In this document: positions 1 through 7,428 of the stretch, piece after piece
How positions within the stretch are numbered: the first letter of the stretch is position 1
How the letters are laid out: every line of letters begins with the position of its first letter
From: Prasinococcaceae sp. CCMP 1430
Lineage: Eukaryota > Prasinodermophyta > Palmophyllophyceae > Prasinococcales > Prasinococcaceae
DNA length: 14,777 nucleotides
Direction: 5' to 3'
NCBI GenBank assembly: GCA_013416795.1
Contig: RQSC01000020.1
Location: 484,865-499,641 of the forward strand
Translations under genes and position numbers: made by a program
Notes under the pieces: generated by a model
Databases searched by the model: none
Seen by the model: the letters and a program-made list of their open reading frames with translations, nothing else
What the model was told of the DNA's origin: nothing

Positions 1-458
1 GTGTCCGCATCTGCGCCCGCGTTTGTGTCCGCATCCTCTCCCGGAGGAGGGCCCGAGGAGGTGGAGGAGCGCGCGGCAGGGGGGGAGGCGAGGGCGGCAG
101 GAGAGGCGCGCGCACGCGCCGGCGTCCCCCTCCGGCGCGCGCCCCGTTGTGCCGCTTCGCCCGCACGCGTCCGTTCGGGTACGCAGCGCTTTGGACTGAA
201 CCCTATAACAAATCCCAAATCCCCCCAAATCCCAACAATCACCAGGTGCAGTGAGGCTGAACTCCCATCCCAACCCCAACCAATCAAACCCGGCCGGGCC
301 CCCGCCACGGCGCCCCGCTTTCGGATCGTTTTCCCATACAGCCGAGGACAGGGCGCGCGGCGAGCGGCGCGAGGCACTCGTGTGTGAGCGGGTCGAAGAT
401 CGGATCCGGGGCGCCGCGCGCGCACGCCGAGCCGAGCCGAGCCGCGCGCCGCGGCGCG
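1..458. other. GC-rich 5' flank and leader of the IFT56 gene
   Basis: I see no supported gene here. The long frames through this stretch begin with GTG, not ATG, and show no recognisable protein similarity. There is no ATG on the + strand before 459, so the IFT56 start is the first possible one. Around 195-240 the composition changes to A- and C-rich, with an AACCCTA element at about 199-205 followed by runs of the form CAAATCCC. This resembles the telobox-like motifs found in plant housekeeping promoters, but that reading is only a guess. No TATA box is evident. Confidence 0.5.
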
Positions 459-2114
459 ATGATCCTCTCCAAGGCGCGCGTCGCGCCCGGCGGCGACGCG
501 GGCGCGGGCGCCAGGGCCAAGGCGGCGGGCGCCAAGCTGCCGGACCTCGGCGAGCTCATCGCGAGGCGCGACTACCAGGGCGCGATCACGATGCTCGAGT
601 TCCGCCGCGCGTCGGCGGCGGGCAAGAAGGACGTGGAGGTGCTCTCGTGGCTCGCGTACTGCTACGTGCACTACGGCGAGCACGGCAAGGCGCTGGAGCT
701 CTACCAGCAGATGCTCGGCAGCGCCGACCCGGACCCGACGCTGCACACGTACGCGGCGGTGTGCCTCTTCTACATGGGCAGGTACGCGGAGGCCGAGGAG
801 GCGGCGCTCCAGGGGCCGGCCAGCCGCCTGCAGACGCGGCTGCTCTTCCACCTCGCCCACAAGGCCGGCGACGAGGCGCGCCTGATGCAACAGCACGCCA
901 AGCTCACCGACTCCCTGGAGGACCAGCTCAGCCTCGCGAGCGTGCACTACCTGCGAGGCCACTACCAGGAGGCCACGGAGGTGTACAAGCGCCTGCTGCT
1001 CGAGAATCGCGAGTTCCTGGCGCTGAACGTGTTCGTGGCGCTGTGCTACAGCAAGCTCGACTACTACGACGTCAGCCTGGAGATACTCGGCGTGTACCTG
1101 CAGCAGCACCCGGACAGCGCGGTCGCGCTCAACCTGCGCGCGTGCAACCACTTCAAGCTGCACAACGGGCACGCGGCGGAGGGGGAGCTCAAGAGCGCCA
1201 CCGAGGAGGCGCGGCAGCACGATCTGATCCGCCACAACATGGTGGTGTTCCGCGGCGGCGAGGGCGCGCCGGCGCACCTGCCGAGGGTGGTGGACGTGCT
1301 ACCGGAGGCGCGCCTGAACCTGGTGATCTATCACCTGCGCAACGGGGAGCCCGACCAGGCGTTCGAGCTCATGAAGGACGTGGAGCCCACCACGCCCAAC
1401 GAGTACATCCTGCGCGCGGTGGTGCACATAGTGATTGGCCAGCGGGACGACTCCCAGGAGCACCTCAAGACGGCGCAGCAGTACCTGCAGCTGGTGGGCG
1501 CGTCCGAGTCGGAGAAGGACACCATCCCCGGGCGACAGTGCATGGCCAGCTGCTTCTTCCTGCTGCGCCAATTCGACGACGTCATGATATACTTGGAGTC
1601 CATCAAGCAGTACTTCGCCAACGACGACGACTTCCTCTGGAACTACGGCATCGCCAAGGCGGCCACCGGGGGGTTCGAGGAGGCCGCGGACGCGCTCATG
1701 TCGGTGCAGTCGGAGAAGTACCGCAGCGAGTATACGTACGTGTCGTGGCTCGCGCGCTGCCACGTGATGAATGGGAGCCCGCGCCACGCTTGGGAGCTCT
1801 ACCTACGCATGGAGACCTCGGACGAGAGCTTCAGCCTGCTGCAGCTGGTGGCGTCTGACTGCTACCGCATGGGACACTTCTTCTACAGCGCCAAGGCGTT
1901 CGACGTGCTCGAGCGATTAGATCCGAGCCCCGAGTACTTCGAGGGCAAGCGCGGCGCGTGTGTGGGGGTGCTGCAGGCTATCATCGCCGGCAAGGAGCCG
2001 GTCGAGAGCCTGCGCGACGTGGTGTCAATGCTTCGCAACACCAGCAACCCGTCGATCGAGTACATACTGCGCGTGGTCCGAAAGTGGGGGGCGCAGAACG
2101 GGATCGAGACGTAG
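459..2114 (+). CDS. IFT56: Intraflagellar transport protein IFT56 (TTC26 / DYF-13)
   Basis: Subunit of the IFT-B train, which carries cargo along the flagellar axoneme; in Chlamydomonas and animals IFT56 is needed for delivering motility-related proteins. The 551-residue product is almost the length of the human protein (about 554). The start MILSKA matches the family N-terminus (MMLSRA in human), and 459 is the first ATG in the window. Family-diagnostic stretches appear throughout: SRLQTRLLFHLAHK near residue 121, EDQLSLASVHYLRGHYQEA near 155, VVFRGGEGAP near 262, PEARLNLVIYHLRNG near 282, DTIPGRQCMASCFFLL near 352, and KAFDVLERLDPSPEYFEGKR near 478. The protein is a run of TPR-type helical hairpins with no membrane segment. 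It is intronless, notable because two neighbouring genes carry introns. It converges on the WDR11-like gene, with 147 nt between stop codons. The identity is very secure; only the untranslated ends are unknown. Confidence 0.97.
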   Translation: MILSKARVAPGGDAGAGARAKAAGAKLPDLGELIARRDYQGAITMLEFRRASAAGKKDVEVLSWLAYCYVHYGEHGKALELYQQMLGSADPDPTLHTYAAVCLFYMGRYAEAEEAALQGPASRLQTRLLFHLAHKAGDEARLMQQHAKLTDSLEDQLSLASVHYLRGHYQEATEVYKRLLLENREFLALNVFVALCYSKLDYYDVSLEILGVYLQQHPDSAVALNLRACNHFKLHNGHAAEGELKSATEEARQHDLIRHNMVVFRGGEGAPAHLPRVVDVLPEARLNLVIYHLRNGEPDQAFELMKDVEPTTPNEYILRAVVHIVIGQRDDSQEHLKTAQQYLQLVGASESEKDTIPGRQCMASCFFLLRQFDDVMIYLESIKQYFANDDDFLWNYGIAKAATGGFEEAADALMSVQSEKYRSEYTYVSWLARCHVMNGSPRHAWELYLRMETSDESFSLLQLVASDCYRMGHFFYSAKAFDVLERLDPSPEYFEGKRGACVGVLQAIIAGKEPVESLRDVVSMLRNTSNPSIEYILRVVRKWGAQNGIET

Positions 2115-2133
2115 GCCGTCGGATTATACGGCC
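2114..2133 (+). other. Small inverted repeat at the IFT56 stop codon
   Basis: GGCCGT at 2114-2119 and ACGGCC at 2128-2133 can pair into a six-base stem with an eight-base loop. It begins in the last base of the stop codon. It lies in the 147-nt space between the convergent IFT56 and WDR11-like genes. A role in 3' end formation is possible, but short stems are common in GC-rich DNA. Confidence 0.25.
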
Positions 2134-2261
2134 GCGCCGGCTCACACGTAACTGTTGCGCACACACCAATCGCAGCGCGTGCGGCGTGGCGGGCGCCCCT
2201 CGCACATCCGCTCCTAGGCGCGACACTTGACAGCGCGTGCGTCCAACGCATGCGCGGGCCC

Positions 2262-5200
2262 TCACATCTGCGGCATCACGCCCTCGAGCGCGTGAGCAGC
2301 CATCGCCTCGGCCGCCGCGTCGCGAGCGGCCCCGCCGGCGAGTAGTGCCGCCGCCACGATGTCCGCACCCGCGGCATGCCGGAGCACCTCACGTGGGGCG
2401 TCTTCAGCCACGCCGCCGGCACCAGTCGCTGGGGCGCCTGCCACGTGCGTCCAGAAGCGCGCCTCATCCGCGCAGCCAAGAAGCCGCGCGGCGAGCGCGA
2501 GGCGCGCGGGCGCGCGGGCGTCCCTGTTGCTGGCACCCCCGCGCGCCAGAGCATCGAACGCAGCACCCCAGGCCGAATTCAAAAGCTGCGGACAGCCCAG
2601 CTTGCGCAGCCCGCCAAGCAGCGCAGCCTCGTGCGGCGTGAGGGCCTGGACACCATCAGGGATACCGCTGCCCTCCACGCCAGCGGCCGGCGCCATCACC
2701 GCCGCGCTAGCCGCCGTCTTTGCCGCGGGCGCGGGCGTCTCGTCGTCGCCGAAGTCAATCAGCGGCGGCAAGGCTCTCCCCGCTGCCTCAACCTGCTGCG
2801 CCTGGTGTGCCGGCCGCGCCTGCTCCGTCCGGTGCGCGTCTCCTTCCCCCCCGCCCGCGGCGCTCGCTCGCTCGGCCACCGCAGCGGGCGCGCGAGCGCC
2901 TCCCTCCTCGCCCATCAGCACCTCCAGGGGGGCGCCGCGGCACAGGAGCATCTTGAGGGCGCACTGGTGACCGGGGGGAAGGATCAGCGGCGAGCCGAGC
3001 GGCTGTCGCCACGCCGCGACGACGCCCGCGGCGTACGGCGCGCCGCCGCCGGCCGCGGCGGCCTCAAAGTGCGGCTCAAGGCGCAGCAGGGCACCCGCGT
3101 GCGTCGCAGCAAGCAGCCGCGGACCGGGCCTCGGGGCGCCCATGTACGTGTCGCCAGCGGCGTGTGTGGTCTCTCCCGCCGGCGGCAGCCATCGCACGTC
3201 GGCGATCCTCGCCTTGACGGTGGCGCCGAGGTTGACAGCGACTGCCGCGCGCCGGTCGACGTCCCACAGCGCCACCTCACCGTCGGCGTACACCACGGCG
3301 GCCCACAGCGCGCGCGAGGCGCCACCGGGGCCCGATCGCACGAGCGCACCGCGCACGGCGCGCACGGGCGCGGCGCGCCCCGTGCTGAGCCGGTCGAGCG
3401 CGCCGCTTGAGGGCAGCCAGCGCCAGAGGCCCCCAGCGTTGTCCCCCACCAGCACGCCCGGGCCGCCCGCATCGATGCACGTGGGCGCGTGGCCCGCGAA
3501 GCCCTGCGGGGGCGGAGGCGCGCGCTTGTCCACCACGCGCCCCTCGCGGACGCCGAACACGCCCAGCGGCACGCTCACGTCGCCCACCGCGAAGGCGAAC
3601 GCCTCCTCGCCCTCCGCCCAGGTGCCCCTCGGCGGCGGCATGCCCGGCGGCAGCCAGCACACGCCGGCCACGCTCAGAGCAATGGTGCGCACCAGCCTCG
3701 GCGCGCCGCCCGTTTTCCCTGCGCCCGCACCCGCGGCCGCGGCCGAGGCTCTCCCCTCGCCCATGTCCCACACCTCCATGCCGGTGGTGTACAGCACCAC
3801 CGCGTACGCGCCCGACGCCGAGGGCTCTACGCAGCGCAGCGCGCCGCCGCGCAGCGACGCGCCGGCGCCGTGCAACGGCCACGCGCGCCCTGACGGCAGA
3901 TCGAAGGCCGTCACGTCGCACTTGTCGCCCGCGGCCGTCCATGTGACCAGCCGCGCGCGACCAAGGAAGCGTGCGCCGCGTGAGGCGCCCGCGCCTCCCG
4001 CCTCGGCGCCGCTGCTGCCCGCGCTCGCCGCGCGCGAGTGGACGCGCGCGTCGAGGCTGGCGATGGGGGCCATGCGCTCCACCGAGAGCAACTCGGCACC
4101 GCCGGCGGACGTTGCGACGCACGCGAGCGCGCGCGCTGAGGGTGCGCCGAGCGACGCCGCACTCGCGCGCGCGAGCACGTCAATGCACACCGCAGGCGCC
4201 GCGAGGGCGTGTGGGCACGCCATGAGCACCAGCGGGGGTAGGCTTGCGTCGAGCGCCACACCCTCCATTCCGTCCCCCTCGACGCCGTTAAGCTCGCTGC
4301 CCATGGCCATCTGAGGAGCGATGGCTTCGTCCACACCGCCACCCTCGTCCTCACCGCGGTCCTCGTCTGGCCTGCGCCCGCGCCACAGCCACAGTGCGCC
4401 GTCACCCGCGAGCGCCGCCACGCGCGCGCCGCCGGCGAGGTCCGCACCCGCCGCGCCCGCCGCGCCCGCCACCAGCCCACGCGCTTCGTGGACNGGGGCC
4501 AAGCCCCGCAGAGCTCCGCCGCGCGGCGTATGGACGTGGTAGGCGCCGGCGCTGCCTCCGGCACCACCGTCGCGCCGTGCGCCTCCGCCAAGCGCGGCAG
4601 CAACGGCGCCACCCAGACCGCCGCCGCCACCGCCAGCCTGCTGCTGCTCGGAGGCGCGGTGCTGCTGGCCGTCGCCTGCAGCGCGCACGCGCAGCGTCTG
4701 CGTGCCCGCGAAGCGCCCCGCGCGCGCGTCGAGGCGGGTGACAACCCCCGCGCCGCCGGGGCCCGCCGCGGCGAGTCGCGAGGCGTCCCACGGGTCACGC
4801 TCGAGCTGCGCTACTCGCACGCCTGCCTCGAGCGCCTCGCTCGCGACGGGAGCGGCATCGCCCACGCTGTTGTCCGCACCGCCTGCCGCGCGCGCGGCGA
4901 GCGCACCCGTGTCCCACGCGTGCAGCACCTCGCGGTCGCCCGGTGCCGCGTGGCACGACACGAGGAGCCACTCGCCGCGCGTCTCGCCCGCTCCGGCGCA
5001 CCACTCCAGCGCCACGACGGCGCCCGGCCGTCGCACGGCGAGCAGTGGCAGCGCTCGCGCCACGTCCCACACCACGACTGTGCCGCGCGCATCGCCCGTC
5101 GCCAGCCGCGCACCGTGCCGCACGCCACCCCCTCCGCCCGGCGCGCCGCCGCCAACACCCACGAGCGCGGGGAACTCCTTCGCGAGCAGGCCCTCACCTT

Positions 5201-5540
5201 CGCCAGCGGCTGCAGTGACTGCACTCGCATCGCCCGTGGAGGCGGAAGCGGCGCTTGTAGAAGGAGGGGTGAGGAGAGAGGGCGCGTCGGGCGCCCAGCG
5301 CAGCGCGGTGACATCGGCGGCATGGCCGCCGGCGAGCGCAAGCACGCATGCACCACCGCGGCGGCCGTCGTGCACGGCAGCGGCCGCGCCGGCTGCGCGC
5401 GCGAGCAGGCCGCCTGCGTGGTAGTCTGCGGGCGCAGCGCGCGGCGCGTTCCCGCCCGAAGCCCCACCGCGCGCGCCGGACGCCGCTGTGGGCGCCGCGG
5501 GCGCCGCGCACGCCGCCACGCGCGTCGGCGCCGACGCCAT
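2262..5540 (-). CDS. WDR11: WDR11-like WD-repeat protein, C-terminally short
   Basis: In animals WDR11 works with FAM91A1 at the trans-Golgi network to capture endosome-derived vesicles, and is tied to ciliogenesis and Hedgehog signalling. The 1092-residue product follows human WDR11 in order: a first blade ending VTALRWAP (residues 77-84), RLATGDARGTVVVWDVA (145-161; human RLASADVNGKIIVWDVA), a blade ending HAWDTG (207-212), FDLPSGRAWPLHGAG (546-560; human VDLPTGRSIAFRGE), MEVWDM (588-593), APTCID through LWRWL (685-709), VYADGEVALWDV (750-761), and LALAARLLGCADEARFWT (1014-1031; human LLVSRLYGDESELHFWT). Long Ala/Gly-rich inserts separate blades. The family continues for roughly 300 residues past this last motif; here it stops after about 60. 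The N at 4494 is the third base of codon 349, CCN, so the residue is Pro and the frame is intact. ATG at 5540; no intron is needed. Confidence 0.85.
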   Translation of the reverse strand: MASAPTRVAACAAPAAPTAASGARGGASGGNAPRAAPADYHAGGLLARAAGAAAAVHDGRRGGACVLALAGGHAADVTALRWAPDAPSLLTPPSTSAASASTGDASAVTAAAGEGEGLLAKEFPALVGVGGGAPGGGGGVRHGARLATGDARGTVVVWDVARALPLLAVRRPGAVVALEWCAGAGETRGEWLLVSCHAAPGDREVLHAWDTGALAARAAGGADNSVGDAAPVASEALEAGVRVAQLERDPWDASRLAAAGPGGAGVVTRLDARAGRFAGTQTLRVRAAGDGQQHRASEQQQAGGGGGGLGGAVAAALGGGARRDGGAGGSAGAYHVHTPRGGALRGLAXVHEARGLVAGAAGAAGADLAGGARVAALAGDGALWLWRGRRPDEDRGEDEGGGVDEAIAPQMAMGSELNGVEGDGMEGVALDASLPPLVLMACPHALAAPAVCIDVLARASAASLGAPSARALACVATSAGGAELLSVERMAPIASLDARVHSRAASAGSSGAEAGGAGASRGARFLGRARLVTWTAAGDKCDVTAFDLPSGRAWPLHGAGASLRGGALRCVEPSASGAYAVVLYTTGMEVWDMGEGRASAAAAGAGAGKTGGAPRLVRTIALSVAGVCWLPPGMPPPRGTWAEGEEAFAFAVGDVSVPLGVFGVREGRVVDKRAPPPPQGFAGHAPTCIDAGGPGVLVGDNAGGLWRWLPSSGALDRLSTGRAAPVRAVRGALVRSGPGGASRALWAAVVYADGEVALWDVDRRAAVAVNLGATVKARIADVRWLPPAGETTHAAGDTYMGAPRPGPRLLAATHAGALLRLEPHFEAAAAGGGAPYAAGVVAAWRQPLGSPLILPPGHQCALKMLLCRGAPLEVLMGEEGGARAPAAVAERASAAGGGEGDAHRTEQARPAHQAQQVEAAGRALPPLIDFGDDETPAPAAKTAASAAVMAPAAGVEGSGIPDGVQALTPHEAALLGGLRKLGCPQLLNSAWGAAFDALARGGASNRDARAPARLALAARLLGCADEARFWTHVAGAPATGAGGVAEDAPREVLRHAAGADIVAAALLAGGAARDAAAEAMAAHALEGVMPQM
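4494..4494. other. Ambiguous base inside the WDR11-like gene
   Basis: A single N lies within the WDR11-like reading frame. On the minus strand it is the wobble base of a CCN codon, so the protein is unaffected (proline at residue 349). The frame is continuous on both sides, so this is probably a low-confidence base, not a gap of unknown length. Confidence 0.9.
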
Positions 5541-5556
5541 GCCCCTCCCCCCTCTG

Positions 5557-5570
5557 TCTCTCTCTCTCTC
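5557..5570. repeat. TC/GA microsatellite
   Basis: Seven uninterrupted TC dinucleotides, read as GA in the sense of the WDR11-like gene. They fall just upstream of that gene's ATG and so probably lie in its leader or core promoter. Confidence 0.8.
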
Positions 5571-5685
5571 CCGCTCGCGCTACAAACGCTGCGTGCGGTG
5601 GCACGCGCGCGCGCGCATCCGCGCGCGCCTGCAGCCCGCTGCCCCCCCACCCGACACCACACGCGAGGCACCTCACCACCGCCCT

Positions 5686-5713
5686 ACACACACACACACA
5701 CACACGCACACAC
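5686..5713. repeat. CA/TG microsatellite
   Basis: Ten uninterrupted AC dinucleotides (5686-5705), then a G interruption and a further short CA run. A CAC-triplet stretch follows closely. Such tracts change length easily and make a convenient strain marker. Confidence 0.85.
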
Positions 5714-5904
5714 GCCGCCACCACCACCACCCCTTGGCACCCAACGCCACACCCCCCGCGCGCACTGTGGCGCCGCCGACCGGCCCTGTGTGCGGGGGGG
5801 GGGCTGTTGAAAAGGGCAAGACTTGAACCCTACACATTAACCTCAACAGCATTTCGCCTCCAATGCAATTTGATATGATCTCATACCGTACATGGCGCAT
5901 GCAT

Positions 5905-7309
5905 TCAAACACATGTACGTAAAAGTGAGCCTGAACCTGAACCTTGACGACGAGTGACGAACCGTGTGCAGGGCTGTCGCAGCGCGCGCGGGCGGGCGGG
6001 TGCCAGATGTGCCTGCGCGTCGGCCGAGCTGGCGGCGATCGCCACGCGTTTCTTGGCCGTTCCCGCTGCCGGCTGTTTCGGTTGCTGCGCACTTTCGTGC
6101 AGCGAGGTCTGCTCCTGCGGTGGCTCGAACCGCGCGGCGGCGGCGGTTCCATCAAAGCCCACGCCGTCGGATCGCCCGGGCGTGCCCGTGCGCGGCTGCA
6201 TCCGCCACCCAGAGCTGAGTTGGCCCACCCCCGCGCTGTGCGCACTCTCCTCGCGAGTCTGGCGCTTCGCCTGGTCCTCGGGGGTCTCCGCGACGAACGG
6301 GTGCTCCAGGAGGTCGGGCCACCCAAGCCTGCGCTTGGGATCCTTGCTGAGCAGCCCCGACAGGAAGGCGCGGAAGGAGTCGCTCATGGTGTCCGGGTAC
6401 TGCACGCTGTCGTTGACGATCCTCTGCACGAGCTTGAGGATCGAGTTGGTGTAGAACGGCGGCTGCCCGACATAGAGCTCGTACAAGATGACCCCCAGGC
6501 TCCACAGATCCACCGTGTGGTTGTACGGCTGCTCCTTGACGAGCTCGGGTGCCATGTACAGCGGCGTGCCTTTGATGGAGGTGAGCATCATCGTGTTCGA
6601 GCTCATCGCGCGCGCGAAGCCAAAGTCGCAGAGCTGCACCCGTCCGTTGGCGCCGATGAGCACGTTTTGCGGTTTGAGATCCCTGTGGATGATCCTGTGC
6701 GCGTGCAGGTAGTGCAGCGCCCTCACGAGCTGCTTGGCTATGGAGCGAACCTCCTCCTCGGGCAGGCACTGGTCGTCCTCGAGGATCTCGAAGAGCTCGC
6801 CCTGCGCGAACTCGGTGACGACGCAGAACTCGGACTTGGTTTCGAAGGCGTCGAGCATCTGCACCACGCCCTCGTGCCGCAGGTCGCGCAGGATGTCGAT
6901 CTCCTGGCGCAGGCTGTTCAGGTCCTTCTCCGTCTTTCCATGCTTGAGGATGAACTTGAGCGCGACGATCTGCCCTGTGAAGCGCCTGCGGCCCTTGTAG
7001 ACCTGGTCGAGCGCCAGCGGGTGGCGGGTGAGCGCGCGACCAATGAGACCGGCGCGGCGCGCAGAGGGCGCGCGCGCCGTCGCAACTGGTGCAGCGCACG
7101 CGAGCGCGCGGCGACACAGCTCGGTGCGAGCAAGGTGCTGGCGCTGCCAGCGCAGGTGGCGTGCGCGGGCTGTCGCAGCGCGAGCGTCGGACGCGCGGCT
7201 GGGGGGCGGCGCACCGCGCCGCGGCGCGCGATGGCCAGCGCGACAGCTTTCCCCGCACCTTGCCGAACGACCCCTCGCCAATGAGCTCGAGGACGTGGTA
7301 GTTGTCCAT
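5905..7309 (-). CDS. Fused/STK36/TIO-type serine/threonine kinase, two exons
   Basis: Spliced as complement(join(5905..7002, 7259..7309)), giving 382 residues. Exon 1 encodes 17 residues, [17 protein letters not shown], containing the glycine loop; exon 2 resumes with VYKGRR. All catalytic landmarks are present: VALK lysine at 33, alpha-C Glu 51, HRDLKPQN at 123-130, DFG at 143-145, GTPLYMAPE at 162-170. The stretch [13 protein letters not shown] and the run [17 protein letters not shown] are typical of Fused kinases, and the domain is closest in my memory to plant TIO. Fused acts in Hedgehog signalling and central-pair assembly of motile cilia in animals, and in cytokinesis in plants. Family members are usually about 1,300 residues with a long armadillo/HEAT half; here only a roughly 125-residue Ala/Gln/Arg-rich tail follows the kinase domain. 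That tail is less certain than the domain and could hide a missed splice site. Confidence 0.92.
7003..7258 (-). other. Intron 1 of the Fused-type kinase gene
   Basis: A 256-nt phase-0 intron. The donor reads AAG|GTGCGG and the acceptor GACCAG|GTCTAC. A CTCAC branch-like sequence lies at 7028-7032 (minus sense), about 26 nt before the acceptor. Removing it joins GEGSFGK to VYKGRR, exactly restoring the conserved kinase glycine loop, which is strong evidence for these borders. Confidence 0.93.
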
Positions 7310-7427
7310 GCCGGCGGGCCGTGGCTGTCGCCGGCCCCCCCGTTCCCCCCCAAACCGGGCGGCGGCGAGATCCCGCGCGTGTTGCGCGGCGCCCGCCCGT
7401 CCCGCCCCCCGCCGAGGCGGGTGCGCG
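7310..7427. other. Truncated divergent promoter region
   Basis: Only 118 nt separate the kinase ATG from the ambiguous base at 7428, after which the Ser/Pro array begins at once. The sequence is extremely GC-rich with C runs. No ATG in the frame of the + strand Ser/Pro gene occurs here, so the 5' exon, signal peptide and promoter expected for that gene are not visible. Confidence 0.5.
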
Positions 7428-7428
7428 N
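7428..7428. other. Ambiguous base at the array boundary; probable assembly junction
   Basis: A single N. The very next base, 7429, is the first that matches the 390-bp repeat, while everything before it is unrelated. This coincidence suggests the N stands for a closed or collapsed gap and is not merely one uncertain base. Confidence 0.6.

Larger units (their letters stand above)
5541..5904. other. Spacer between the Fused kinase and WDR11-like genes, with microsatellites
   Basis: This 364-nt spacer holds the 3' flank of the kinase gene and the promoter and leader of the WDR11-like gene, both read on the minus strand. I see no gene in it. It contains a TC repeat at 5557-5570 (a GA run about 17-30 nt upstream of the WDR11 ATG in its sense direction), a CA repeat at 5686-5713, CAC triplets near 5717-5732 and a run of ten G at 5794-5803. 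From about 5820 the sequence becomes clearly richer in A and T, consistent with an untranslated 3' end of the kinase gene. Confidence 0.6.

Noticed and set aside
384-458. A 25-residue N-terminal extension of IFT56
   Set aside because: It would begin with GTG; the ATG at 459 matches the family N-terminus and is the first ATG in the window.
251-1858. A 535-residue frame overlapping IFT56 on the same strand
   Set aside because: It starts with GTG, is Arg/Ala/Gly-rich low-complexity sequence, and is the frame-shifted shadow of IFT56.
3142-4314. Long plus-strand frames antisense to the WDR11-like gene
   Set aside because: They are Pro/Ala/Ser-rich mirror frames of a GC-rich gene with no recognisable motif.
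5815-5840. A tRNA T-arm-like GGTTCAAGTC on the minus strand
   Set aside because: The flanking bases do not pair into a T stem and no anticodon or D arm can be folded around it.
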